From Bacillus safensis (GTDB lineage Bacteria; Bacillota; Bacilli; Bacillales; Bacillaceae): a DNA stretch of 64,000 nucleotides. The notes beneath the pieces are model-generated. The model did no database searches. It was given only the letters and a program-made list of their open reading frames with translations, and was not told the origin of the DNA. Shown here in pieces: positions 17,810-25,555 of the stretch. Position 1 is the first letter of the stretch. Each line of letters starts with the position of its first letter. The stretch spans positions 269,383-333,382 of the forward strand of contig BSBG01000005.1 of the NCBI GenBank assembly GCA_030159235.1, in the 5' to 3' direction. The position numbers were made by a program, and so were the translations under genes.

Positions 17810-17841
17810 AAAAGCACCTCCTTTCGGAAGTGCTTTTTTTA
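17810..17841 (+). terminator. Terminator of the prpCDB operon
   Basis: AAAAGCAC (17810-17817) pairs with GTGCTTTT (17830-17837), with further weak pairing in the loop and a T-run on the plus strand. It overlaps the yocA stop. Confidence 0.75.
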
Positions 17842-18501
17842 CGATGATGGTGTGGATGATGAAGCCAATTTCATCTTTTCTTCAACTGTTTTCGTTTTTT
17901 CTTTTACTTTTTCAGCGTAAGTGAAGTCACCGTAGCAATACGGATAGCGGAAGTTATCTTTATTGCCACCGCACGTATAGACTTTGGGGTTTCGTTTCAC
18001 TTGCTTTTTGGAGTATTGCTTTGCCAATTTTTCGGAATGTTTTCCCCCGTTTTTTGCAACAAAATCAATATAGCCGATTCCCATGTTATAGCTTTGAATA
18101 ATGGTTTCCAAATCAACGCCTTTTTTCTTCCCATGCTTGTACATAGTCGAAAAATGATGGACTCCTTGTTTAATGCTTTTCTGAGGGTCATTGATTTCAT
18201 TTCGTTTCAAACCAAGAGATTCGGAGGACTGCATTGGATCTCCGCCCCTGCCTTTTGATTCTTGATACATCATACCGAGGATTAACGCGGTATACTGATC
18301 TAAATCTTGATCTCTTAACTCTGTTTCTACAAGCGGTTTGTAATCATCCAATCTCGACAAAACAATTGATTCCGTATCAATCGGCAGCTTTTTTAACTCC
18401 TTTTGATTAAAGGTGATGACAATGGCTGCTAATACGAAAACAAACAGAAAAATCGTGAAACAGCCTGAAATGGCAAAACATCCTGTTTTTTTCTTTTTCA
18501 A
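17839..18501 (-). CDS. yocA: Lysozyme-like peptidoglycan hydrolase YocA
   Basis: A 220-residue protein with an N-terminal signal anchor (residues about 5-30, CFAISGCFTIFLFVFVLAAIVI) and an extracellular domain resembling the lysozyme-like domain of CwlT/Tn916 Orf14 muramidases. Key segments are LILGMMYQESKGRGGDPMQSSES (with the likely catalytic glutamate in YQES), SIKQGVHHFSTMYKHGKKKGVDLETIIQSYNMGIGYIDFV, and PKVYTCGGNKDNFRYPYCYGDFTYAEKV. This matches B. subtilis YocA in length and position near yozB. It probably cuts glycan strands at the cell surface; activity is inferred. A predicted terminator pair lies downstream. Confidence 0.87.
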   Translation of the reverse strand: MKKKKTGCFAISGCFTIFLFVFVLAAIVITFNQKELKKLPIDTESIVLSRLDDYKPLVETELRDQDLDQYTALILGMMYQESKGRGGDPMQSSESLGLKRNEINDPQKSIKQGVHHFSTMYKHGKKKGVDLETIIQSYNMGIGYIDFVAKNGGKHSEKLAKQYSKKQVKRNPKVYTCGGNKDNFRYPYCYGDFTYAEKVKEKTKTVEEKMKLASSSTPSS

Positions 18502-18597
18502 GGTCGTTCACCCCTGTTTTGCCCCGCTTTTAAAAGGGAAGTACAGCATTTTTATTATGCCATATCCTGCGCAGGATACCAAGTGAAAACCTTATAA

Positions 18598-19923
18598 TCA
18601 ATCATATCCAAACGTAAATTCAGGTCTTGTTTTCAGCCTGTAGCAAAAATAAACAAAACCGATGATCAGCCAAACCATGCCAATGATTAATGCATTTGTA
18701 CTAATGCTTGTTAACAGCCATATACAAAAGGCTGTTCCGCACAGAGGAATCAGTGCATATCTCAATGTGTTCAGTACACCTCTTTGTTTTTGTCTGATGA
18801 AGTAATACGCAAAAACAGACAAGTTTACAAAAGTGAATCCAATCAACGCGCCGAAGCTGATAAAGGAATAAATGACTTCAAGTTCGCCAACAACTGCGGT
18901 TAAAGAGAAAGCCCCAATTAATAAAATATTAAAAACAGGGGTTTTTAATCTCGGATGAATATATCCGAAGAAACGTTTCGGTAACGACTCATCTCTTCCC
19001 ATAGCATATAAAAGTCTTGCTGCACTCGCATGTGACGATAAGGAGGAAGAAATGACAGCGACCATTGTGCCAGCTAAAAAGAACGAGTGGAGAAATGCGC
19101 CGCCCACAAATTCCGCAATTTCAAGTGAGGCCGCATCCGGATGCTTGAACTGCTGAAAATTTGGAAACACCTGCTGCAAAAAATAAGACGTCAAGGTAAA
19201 CAGTAAACCTCCAATGGCGACTGTTAAGAAAATGGCGAGAGGAATCGTCTTTTTTGGCTTAATGGTTTCCTCAGACAAAGTCGAAATCGCATCAAATCCT
19301 AGAAAAGAAAAACATAAGATGGTCGCTCCTGAAAAAATAAGCGCTGGATCTAAGCTCGCTGAATAAAAAGGCCGTGCTGACAATAATTCGCCACTACCTG
19401 CGTTTTGCGTGAGCCCATAAATAATAAACCCGACAAAGGTGGCAGCGACAATGACTTGGAAGGTCACAAATAGCGCTGTTATGTTGGCTGTCAGCCGAAT
19501 ACCGATTACATTGACAGTCGTTATGGCGATAGCAAGTACGATGATCCACATGTAATGAGGTACATCAGGAAAGGCTGCGGTTAAATACGCGCTTCCGATC
19601 GCAAAATTCACCATAGGCAAAAATAAATAATCCAGTAGAAGTGTCCAGCCCACAAGGAAGCCGACATGAGGATGAATACTTTTTTGCGCATATGTATAAG
19701 CAGATCCTGCTTTTGGAAAAGCCTTCACCATATTCCCATAGCTAAGCGCTGTCAATAGTAATGCAAGTAATGTAAATATATATGCTGCAGCTACGTGTCC
19801 TTTCGTCAGCTGAGCAACAATGCCGTATGAATCAAATACGACAAGTGGATCCATATAAGCAAGCCCGATCACAACAAGTGGAAAGACAGTCAGGCTGCGT
19901 TTTAGTCTTGGCTCTTCAGTCAA
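18598..19923 (-). CDS. APC-superfamily permease, PuuP-like
   Basis: A 441-residue transporter with about twelve transmembrane helices. The N-terminal region (GLAYMDPLVVFDSYGIVAQ, GHVAAAYIFTLLALLLTALSYGN, then AGSAYTYAQKSIHPHVGFLVGW) closely follows what I recall of E. coli PuuP, the putrescine importer, as do CFSFLGFDAISTLSEET and SHASAARLLYAMGRDESLPKRFFGYIHP. Uptake of putrescine or a related amine or amino acid is therefore likely but inferred. The only plausible start is TTG at 19923, with GAGGAG about 12 bases upstream, an unusually long gap. It is divergent from czrA. No counterpart at this position in B. subtilis comes to mind. Confidence 0.82.
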   Translation of the reverse strand: MTEEPRLKRSLTVFPLVVIGLAYMDPLVVFDSYGIVAQLTKGHVAAAYIFTLLALLLTALSYGNMVKAFPKAGSAYTYAQKSIHPHVGFLVGWTLLLDYLFLPMVNFAIGSAYLTAAFPDVPHYMWIIVLAIAITTVNVIGIRLTANITALFVTFQVIVAATFVGFIIYGLTQNAGSGELLSARPFYSASLDPALIFSGATILCFSFLGFDAISTLSEETIKPKKTIPLAIFLTVAIGGLLFTLTSYFLQQVFPNFQQFKHPDAASLEIAEFVGGAFLHSFFLAGTMVAVISSSLSSHASAARLLYAMGRDESLPKRFFGYIHPRLKTPVFNILLIGAFSLTAVVGELEVIYSFISFGALIGFTFVNLSVFAYYFIRQKQRGVLNTLRYALIPLCGTAFCIWLLTSISTNALIIGMVWLIIGFVYFCYRLKTRPEFTFGYD

Positions 19924-20033
19924 TTTGCCTATCAGCTCCTCTAAAAAAATGAATAAATAATGCTCATTTTAAAAAGAATGCTACCAAGTGTCAATGCCAT
20001 TTGAATAAATCTTTTTTCTAAAGTATGCCCGCT

Positions 20034-20061
20034 TTGCACGCCGCACGTTTTGGTATATGAT
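20034..20061 (+). promoter_or_regulatory. Putative czrA promoter
   Basis: TTGCAC (20034-20039), 16-bp spacer, TATGAT (20056-20061), about 49 bases before the czrA ATG. Confidence 0.5.
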
Positions 20062-20109
20062 GATACATAGAATAAGTCGTGATTTGACTGACAAGAAAGG
20101 TGAAGCGAA

Positions 20110-20439
20110 ATGAAGGAAGAACTGAATACAAACCAAGAACAGGAACGGATGGAGCTGGATGAAGAAAGTCTATTTCTTGTCTCCCAAACATTTAAAGCCT
20201 TATCTGATCCGACACGTATTCGAATCCTGCACCTGCTGTCTCAAGGTGAACACTCGGTAAACGATATAGCGGAAACACTGGACCTTATGCAATCAACCGT
20301 GTCTCATCAGTTACGCTTTTTAAAAAATCTTCGTCTCGTAAAATCCAGACGAGCAGGGACCTCGATTTTTTACAGCCCTGAAGATCAGCATGTGATGGAA
20401 GTACTTGAACAAATGATTTACCATGCGCAGCATGACTAA
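20110..20439 (+). CDS. czrA: ArsR-family metal-responsive repressor CzrA
   Basis: CzrA is a zinc/cobalt-sensing repressor of metal efflux genes. The 109-residue protein has the ArsR winged-helix fold: [20 protein letters not shown], recognition helix region [35 protein letters not shown], and a C-terminal helix. The C-terminal [19 protein letters not shown] supplies the aspartate and histidines expected for the alpha5 metal site. There is no alpha3 CxC motif. It lies next to yocA and yobW, as in B. subtilis. Efflux targets are not in this window. Confidence 0.88.
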   Translation: MKEELNTNQEQERMELDEESLFLVSQTFKALSDPTRIRILHLLSQGEHSVNDIAETLDLMQSTVSHQLRFLKNLRLVKSRRAGTSIFYSPEDQHVMEVLEQMIYHAQHD

Positions 20440-20479
20440 GAAAACCCTTCCTACTTTTATAGGAAGGGTTCAGCTTGTT

Positions 20480-20528
20480 GACAAAGAGCTAAAATGATCT
20501 TTATTTTAGCCCTTTGTCTTCTTTTTTA
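20480..20528 (+). terminator. Terminator of czrA
   Basis: GACAAAGAGCTAAAAT (20480-20495) pairs with ATTTTAGCCCTTTGTC (20503-20518) with a single mismatch, followed by TTCTTTTTT. A second hairpin at 20443-20470 (AACCCTTCCTA/TAGGAAGGGTT) precedes it without a plus-strand T-run. Confidence 0.75.
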
Positions 20529-21050
20529 CGCTTGATGCACATGTGTCGTTCGTTTACTTGCTTTCATCATATGGTAAGAAAAAACGACATAGTAAGCAGC
20601 TAACAGAAAAAAGCTGAGCATGGTCATGGCATCATCACTCACGATATGCTGATACAGTTCAACGACACCAATCTTCGTCATCGAATGATTTGTCAGCTCA
20701 ACCAGCTTAAAACTAAGTCTAGATAAAAACAAACATAAAATGAAGCTTTCAATCCATTTACTCGTTTTCACATACAGCCGGCCATTTTCTTCTTTCATAC
20801 GAATGGTCTCATAGGCATGAACGGCCAGACTGCTTCCAAAGAGCATGCCAATGAGAGCATAGATGAAGATGCTGTGGTTTTGCAAGCCTTCTGATAAAAG
20901 AATAAGGGTCGTGAGTCCAAATACATACATTCTCATCAAAAGACTGATTGGGCGCACAAGCTGATAGCGTCTCATTCGATTCATTCGAATGATGATGCAG
21001 ATCAGCATAATGCCTCCAATTATGAATAACTGCCACACGTGATGTGTCAT
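20526..21050 (-). CDS. yobW: Integral membrane protein, YobW-position, CcdC-like
   Basis: A 174-residue protein with about four or five transmembrane helices. The motif RRYQLVRPISLLMRMYVFG after the first helix resembles the arginine/proline motif of CcdC-type membrane proteins, and the length is comparable. The position between czrA and yobV is that of B. subtilis yobW, so I use that symbol on synteny; sequence identity was not checked. Function is unknown. It is transcribed divergently from yobV. Confidence 0.6.
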   Translation of the reverse strand: MTHHVWQLFIIGGIMLICIIIRMNRMRRYQLVRPISLLMRMYVFGLTTLILLSEGLQNHSIFIYALIGMLFGSSLAVHAYETIRMKEENGRLYVKTSKWIESFILCLFLSRLSFKLVELTNHSMTKIGVVELYQHIVSDDAMTMLSFFLLAAYYVVFSYHMMKASKRTTHVHQA

Positions 21051-21168
21051 GATGCAACCTCCTCCTGCATGTGCAGGGATGTAAACGAATGCTGGCTGTT
21101 ACTTATCTTTACCATTCTTTCTTTTTTTATCAAATCAAAACCTACATTTATGAAAAAGAGGAAAAGTC

Positions 21169-22101
21169 ATGAAAATCGATCGCGTTTTATCTATTGTGAT
21201 GCTGCTCATTAGCAAGAAGCAAGTACAAGCGAAAGATCTCGCTGAACTTCACGAAGTGAGCGTGAGGACTATTTATCGTGATATTGAGACCATCAATCAA
21301 GCCGGAATTCCTATTGTGACAACGCAAGGGGCAGGCGGAGGCATTTCACTTGTTGACGACTATCGTTTAGAGAAAAAACTATTTACCGATGATGATATTG
21401 AGCTTATTTTGACAGCTCTTGAAAGCATGACGAGTGCATACACCTTTAAAGAAAGTGAGCATGTATTGAAAAAAATCAAATTTCTCATCTCGTCACATAC
21501 CAATGAAAGCGACAAACAACATCATGTCTTCATTGATTTAAGCTCCTGGGGGAAAGACAGCCAGGCAGAGAAGAAGCTTCAACTCATACATACAGCTGCC
21601 TCCGCGCACCAATACATTCAATTCACCTATCGCAATGCGAAAGGCGAAACACTTCCACGGAAAGTGGAGCCTTATACGCTCGTCTTAAAAGGAAGGCATT
21701 GGTATTTGTATGCGTTTTGTTGTGTGAAAAAAGCGTTTCGTCTGTTCAAGCTGACAAGAATGACAGATCTTATCACCATTTCAGGATATTTTAAGCCGAA
21801 AAGAATCAAAAATGAAGAGAAGCCTTGGAATGACTCTTGGCATGAGGAACCTTCAGCCACCACTCTCACGCTTAGGCTAACGGAAGCATCAGTAGGCAAA
21901 GTGAAGGAATGGGTGGATGAGAACGAATGGATCGTCTGTTCAGATGGAACCTATCTGGCAACATTGAGCGTGCCTCAAGATGATTGGCTCAATAGTTTCC
22001 TATTCTATTTAGGACCGGATGTTGACGTTATTTCACCGCACCATATCAAGGAAGCGTTTGATCTCCAATTAAAACAATTTCTGAAACAAAAAGGAACTTG
22101 A
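21169..22101 (+). CDS. yobV: DeoR/WYL-type transcriptional regulator YobV
   Basis: The 310-residue protein has an N-terminal HTH_11 winged helix (residues 1-60; KDLAELHEVSVRTIYRDIETINQAGIPIV) followed by a WYL-type ligand domain with YRNAKGETLPRKVEPYTLVLKGRHWYLYAFC and a C-terminal WCX-like part. Such regulators sense nucleic-acid or metabolite ligands. The gene is 54 bases upstream of yobU, whose product has an effector-binding fold, so the two may act together. Length and order match B. subtilis YobV (about 313 residues). Confidence 0.88.
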   Translation: MKIDRVLSIVMLLISKKQVQAKDLAELHEVSVRTIYRDIETINQAGIPIVTTQGAGGGISLVDDYRLEKKLFTDDDIELILTALESMTSAYTFKESEHVLKKIKFLISSHTNESDKQHHVFIDLSSWGKDSQAEKKLQLIHTAASAHQYIQFTYRNAKGETLPRKVEPYTLVLKGRHWYLYAFCCVKKAFRLFKLTRMTDLITISGYFKPKRIKNEEKPWNDSWHEEPSATTLTLRLTEASVGKVKEWVDENEWIVCSDGTYLATLSVPQDDWLNSFLFYLGPDVDVISPHHIKEAFDLQLKQFLKQKGT

Positions 22102-22155
22102 CACAATGTTGTCAGGTTTCTTTTTATATGATGAGAAAAAAGGAGATGAGAATGT

Positions 22156-22629
22156 ATGTACGATATCGTGACTTTAGAGAAAAAATGGATTGATGGGTTG
22201 TCTGTTCGAACAACAAATGAAATAGAGCAAACAAAAGAGCGGAAGATTGCCCCGCTCTGGGAGCAATTTTTCGCGCAGCAGCTTCATGGGGGACAAGCCC
22301 CCGTCATAGGGCTTTATTCAGATTATGAAAAAGATGAACATGGCTCTTATTTATTCACAGCTGGGCAATTTTCGAACCAGCAGCGAGAACATGTCTTAGA
22401 AATTCCTGCGGCCACCTACGCAAGATTTCGAACGAGAAAGGGACCAATTGAAGAGGTCGTGCTTGAAACATGGTACAAGATTTGGGCGTGGGATCAGCGC
22501 CATTTACGCACTTATACAGGCGATTTTGAATGGTATGATGAACGATCGATTGATCCAAAAGAAGCCGAAGTTGAAATTTATATTGCGGTCGATGAAAAAA
22601 TATTTGCTAAAACTAATGGTATTAGTTAA
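22156..22629 (+). CDS. yobU: GyrI-like effector-binding protein YobU
   Basis: A 157-residue stand-alone GyrI-like (AraC effector-binding) domain, seen in VTLEKKWIDGLSVRTTN at the start, LYSDYEKDEHGSYLFTAGQF in the middle, and the closing WAWDQRHLRTYTGDFEWYDERSID... EVEIYIAVDEK. These domains bind hydrophobic or cationic small molecules; here there is no DNA-binding part. It follows yobV closely and is probably co-transcribed. Its last codons overlap the first of two palindromes that make up the yobT promoter region. Confidence 0.85.
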   Translation: MYDIVTLEKKWIDGLSVRTTNEIEQTKERKIAPLWEQFFAQQLHGGQAPVIGLYSDYEKDEHGSYLFTAGQFSNQQREHVLEIPAATYARFRTRKGPIEEVVLETWYKIWAWDQRHLRTYTGDFEWYDERSIDPKEAEVEIYIAVDEKIFAKTNGIS

Positions 22630-22632
22630 TAT
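22604..22632 (+). promoter_or_regulatory. Promoter of yobT-yobS
   Basis: TTGCTA (22604-22609), 17-bp spacer, TAATAT (22627-22632). It lies at the 3' end of yobU. One palindrome fills the spacer and another covers the predicted start site. Confidence 0.65.
22611..22627. promoter_or_regulatory. Palindromic operator 1 of yobT-yobS
   Basis: AACTAAT-GGT-ATTAGTT, a perfect 7-bp inverted repeat lying between the -35 and -10 elements. It shares the half-site AACTAA with operator 2. The likely binder is the TetR protein YobS encoded downstream. Confidence 0.65.
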
Positions 22633-22654
22633 AAAACTAACAACATTAGTTTTA
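22632..22654. promoter_or_regulatory. Palindromic operator 2 of yobT-yobS
   Basis: TAAAACTAA-CAACA-TTAGTTTTA, a perfect 9-bp inverted repeat over the predicted transcription start and up to the ribosome site GGGGGA. Confidence 0.7.
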
Positions 22655-22663
22655 GGGGGACAC

Positions 22664-23386
22664 ATGATGAGATTGACAACTTTTGACCGTCTGCACCAGC
22701 TTACATTGATGCCGCGACTATTTCCGGTAAATTGTTATGTATTTGAAGAAGAGGATGGACTCATCTTAATTGATGCTGCTTTAAAAATGGCGGCAAACTC
22801 GATCATCGAATTTGCTCATAAAAAGAACAAACCAATCGACAAGATTATTCTTACCCATAGTCATATGGATCATATCGGTGCATTAGATGAAGTGAAAAAA
22901 GCTTTTCCAGAGGCAGTTGTCTATTTATCAAAACGTGATGCCCGCCTGCTCGAAGGTGACCTTTCCTTGCTCCCTGGTGAACCCCAGAAAAAAATCAAAG
23001 GTAGTTTTTCAAAAGGTATTCACACAAAACCGGATGTGCTTGTTGAAGAAGGAGATGAGATTGGACCGCTGAAAGTCATTGCGACACCAGGGCATACACC
23101 GGGCAGCATCTCTTTATATGATGAAAGGTCAGGAGTTGTCATTGCAGGCGATGCACTTGTAACAAAAGGCGGCTTATCGGTAACGGGTGAATTTCGGTGG
23201 AGCTTTCCGTTCCCGGCATTCGCCACATGGGATGCAGAAACTGCACTAAAAAGTGCCGAAAAATTATTGACTTTGCACGTATCCTGTCTTGCAGCAGGAC
23301 ATGGGGATCTCATCATAGAGCCTCATGAAAGGCTTCAAGCTGCTGTCCATAAAAGGCAGCATCAGCTAAAAAAAGGGGGGCAGTAA
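22664..23386 (+). CDS. yobT: Metallo-beta-lactamase-fold hydrolase YobT
   Basis: A 240-residue cytoplasmic hydrolase of the metallo-beta-lactamase superfamily, closest in style to glyoxalase II-like enzymes. Metal-site motifs are THSHMDHIGALDEV (HxHxDH), PGHTPGSISLYD, IAGDALV and CLAAGHGDLI. The substrate is unknown. The reading frame is open further upstream, but GGGGGA lies just before the ATG pair at 22664/22667 and the promoter and operators end just there, so I start at 22664. The next gene, yobS, starts four bases after the stop; together they form a regulator-autocontrolled pair. Confidence 0.88.
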   Translation: MMRLTTFDRLHQLTLMPRLFPVNCYVFEEEDGLILIDAALKMAANSIIEFAHKKNKPIDKIILTHSHMDHIGALDEVKKAFPEAVVYLSKRDARLLEGDLSLLPGEPQKKIKGSFSKGIHTKPDVLVEEGDEIGPLKVIATPGHTPGSISLYDERSGVVIAGDALVTKGGLSVTGEFRWSFPFPAFATWDAETALKSAEKLLTLHVSCLAAGHGDLIIEPHERLQAAVHKRQHQLKKGGQ

Positions 23387-23389
23387 ACC

Positions 23390-23962
23390 GTGTCTCCAAG
23401 AATGGGTATCACTCAAGAAAAAATCATGGAAACAGCGGCTGCGTTTGTTGATGAAGAAGGTTTTTCCGCTTTGACAATTGCTACATTGTCTAAAAGGCTG
23501 AACATCAGACCGCCTTCTCTTTATAATCACGTATCCGGCCTTTATGAGATTCAGGCAGGGCTCGCCGTAAAAGGACTGTCCATGCTTTGTGAGGAAGGCA
23601 TACAAGTCACAGAGGGACTAGAAAAAAAAGAAGCTGTTTTAGCCTTTGCCAGACAATATGTGCAATTTGTCCGAGAACATCCCGGTCTTTACGAAGCCGC
23701 CTTTTCACATATGAACGAAAAAGAAGTAAGCATTGCGGCGGAGCGCCTTGTTCAATTTGTTCAATCCATCATGTCACGCTTTGGTGTAAAAGAAGAAGAA
23801 ATGACGCATGTCGTCAGAGGACTGAGAAGCTTACTACACGGCTTCGGTGACATTTCTAATAAAAAAGGGTTTCAACGAAAAGAAGAGCTTGAAGAAAGTG
23901 TGAGCTATGCGGTCCGGCTCTATATCACAGGTGTATTGCAGAAAGAAGATCTGTCTATTTGA
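23390..23962 (+). CDS. yobS: TetR/AcrR-family repressor YobS
   Basis: A 190-residue TetR-type regulator: helix-turn-helix at residues about 8-55 (ITQEKIMETAAAFVDEEGFSALTIATLSKRLNIRPPSLYNHV) and a C-terminal all-helical ligand domain of the WHG/TetR_C_33 kind (VRGLRSLLHGFGDI). The start is GTG, next to the yobT stop. Length and order match B. subtilis YobS. The twin palindromes at the yobT promoter make it probable that YobS represses its own operon and is released by a ligand related to the YobT substrate. Confidence 0.88.
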   Translation: MSPRMGITQEKIMETAAAFVDEEGFSALTIATLSKRLNIRPPSLYNHVSGLYEIQAGLAVKGLSMLCEEGIQVTEGLEKKEAVLAFARQYVQFVREHPGLYEAAFSHMNEKEVSIAAERLVQFVQSIMSRFGVKEEEMTHVVRGLRSLLHGFGDISNKKGFQRKEELEESVSYAVRLYITGVLQKEDLSI

Positions 23963-23978
23963 CAGGTCTTTTTTTTTA
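23946..23978 (+). terminator. Terminator of yobT-yobS
   Basis: AGATCTGTC (23947-23955) pairs with GACAGGTCT (23961-23969), one G-T pair, then a run of T. It overlaps the yobS stop. Confidence 0.75.
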
Positions 23979-24067
23979 CAGCGGATCGATATCTTAAAGG
24001 GGTGGACAGTTTGGAACAATTTTTGAGAATAAAGATTTGACAGTTTTGTGAAACATGGTATGCTTAT

Positions 24068-24087
24068 TATGTGAAATAATTCACATA
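24068..24087. promoter_or_regulatory. Palindromic operator upstream of yndG
   Basis: TATGTGAA-ATAA-TTCACATA is a perfect 8-bp inverted repeat, located 15 bases before the yndG ATG and just downstream of TTGACA (about 24038-24043) N16 TATGCT. It differs from the yobT operators, so another regulator is likely. There is no T-run, so it is not a terminator. Confidence 0.55.
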
Positions 24088-24102
24088 GAGGAGTAGAGGC
24101 AG

Positions 24103-24981
24103 ATGAAAAGAAAGCCTGTTTATGTGGAAACAACCATTCATGCACCTATAGAGAAAGTTTGGGAATATACGCAAAATCCAAAGCTTCACGAACAGTGGGA
24201 TATGCGGTTTTCAACCATTTCATTAAATGAACCTCAAGATGAACAGCCCCAAACCTTTTTGTATGAAAAGCATCTTGGATTTGGTGTAAGTGTCACAGGG
24301 GCAGGAGCGTATCGAACAAGAATGATGGATGAACGGAATAAACGGGCGTCCTCGCTCAAATTCACATCTTCACACCCCTTGTCCTTCATCAAAGAAGGGG
24401 GCGGCTATTGGAAATATGTGAAAACGAACGAACACATTGTATTTCAAACTCAGTTTGATTATGAAACGAAAGAAGGAAAAGGTTGGTCATGGGCAGATCG
24501 GTTTCTTTTTCGCCCGATGATCGGGTTTATGACGGCCTTTAGTTTTGGCGCATTAAAGACGTGGCTTGAAAAGGGAACGCACCCCCGGTTGTTATTAGAG
24601 AGAACACTTGCCCATTACGGCATTTGTTTGCTGTTTGCCCTTGTCTGGTTATGCCAAGCGGTCATCCCTTTTTCACATTCTTCTTTTGATCATAGCACCG
24701 GATTTCGGATGTTTTATGCCCTTTTAGGCGTATCATGGCTAATCCCTAAGCTATCAAAGAAATATCTTTTCATCTTTCAAAGCATGTTTCTGCTGATTCT
24801 GCTTTGTATCGGGGTTCTATCCCCGCAAACGACATTTCATGAGCCGCTTGTGATAGGTGCATTTTTGATCCTATCCATTGCAGGAATGATTAATTTAAAA
24901 GGGTGTGTAGATGTATTTTCGATCAAACGAAAAAGAGGAGGTAGACATGGTCGTTCATCGTCATCAAGTAAAGGATTATGA
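24103..24981 (+). CDS. yndG: SRPBCC-domain membrane protein YndG
   Basis: The 292-residue protein begins with a START/SRPBCC-like lipid-binding domain (residues 1-155; YVETTIHAPIEKVWEYTQNPKLHEQWDMRF), then has about four transmembrane helices (GICLLFALVWLCQAVI... LFIFQSMFLLILLCIGVL). The last 15 residues are basic and Ser-rich and overlap the start of yndH. The order SRPBCC protein, DUF4166 protein, YndJ matches yndG-yndH-yndJ of B. subtilis. Function is unknown; lipid handling at the membrane is inference. A possible promoter and a palindromic operator stand directly upstream. Confidence 0.82.
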   Translation: MKRKPVYVETTIHAPIEKVWEYTQNPKLHEQWDMRFSTISLNEPQDEQPQTFLYEKHLGFGVSVTGAGAYRTRMMDERNKRASSLKFTSSHPLSFIKEGGGYWKYVKTNEHIVFQTQFDYETKEGKGWSWADRFLFRPMIGFMTAFSFGALKTWLEKGTHPRLLLERTLAHYGICLLFALVWLCQAVIPFSHSSFDHSTGFRMFYALLGVSWLIPKLSKKYLFIFQSMFLLILLCIGVLSPQTTFHEPLVIGAFLILSIAGMINLKGCVDVFSIKRKRGGRHGRSSSSSKGL

Positions 24982-25555
24982 TAAGCTACATCCAAAATTA
25001 AAGGAGAGATACAACCGGGCGTTTACTGCTGAAGGCACCATGGAGGAAATAGGCGGCGGGACGAGGCTCATTCGATTATTCTTCAAGATTGGTCCATTGT
25101 TCCGCTGTTTTTTCCCTGAGAGAGGAAAAAATATTCCCTTCCGAATTGTCAATAAGCCCTTTCTAACAAGTGAGGGTGAGGAAGGCATGCACTGGTTTCG
25201 TACGTTTTATTTTCCAAAGAAGGAACGGCACTTTGATGCCGATATGATCATTGATCAGAAGAGTCATAAAGTTCTAGACTATTTTGGAAAGCCTAGACTT
25301 CTTATGTCAGAACTTCATTTTACAGTCACAAAGCATGGGTTTCTGCACATTCAATCCGGCCAGCAGAAGCTGTTGATGCTAGGAAAAGAGTGGCCGCTGC
25401 CTTCATGGCTTTATGGTGTGTCAGATGTCACAGAAGGCTACGACGAGCATGCAGGTGAATATACCATTCATGTGCATGTGAAAAACCGACTGTTTGGAAC
25501 TCTTTTTACATATAAAGGCCGGTTTACTGAAAGGGTGCTGTCTCATGATGAATAA
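24947..25555 (+). CDS. yndH: DUF4166 protein YndH
   Basis: A 202-residue soluble protein of the DUF4166 type, with motifs KLHPKLKERYNRAF, GPLFRCFFPERGKNIPFRIVNKPF, WFRTFYFPKKERHFDADMIID and GEYTIHVHVKNRLFGTLFTYKGRF. In other bacteria this domain can be fused to NAD-dependent dehydrogenases. The ATG at 24947 has GAGGAGG five bases upstream; it overlaps the 3' end of yndG by 35 bases, so translation is probably coupled. Function unknown. Confidence 0.85.
   Translation: MVVHRHQVKDYDKLHPKLKERYNRAFTAEGTMEEIGGGTRLIRLFFKIGPLFRCFFPERGKNIPFRIVNKPFLTSEGEEGMHWFRTFYFPKKERHFDADMIIDQKSHKVLDYFGKPRLLMSELHFTVTKHGFLHIQSGQQKLLMLGKEWPLPSWLYGVSDVTEGYDEHAGEYTIHVHVKNRLFGTLFTYKGRFTERVLSHDE

Noticed and set aside
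22448..22663. Upstream extension of yobT overlapping yobU
   Set aside because: It would run through yobU, the promoter and both operators; GGGGGA directly precedes the ATG at 22664.
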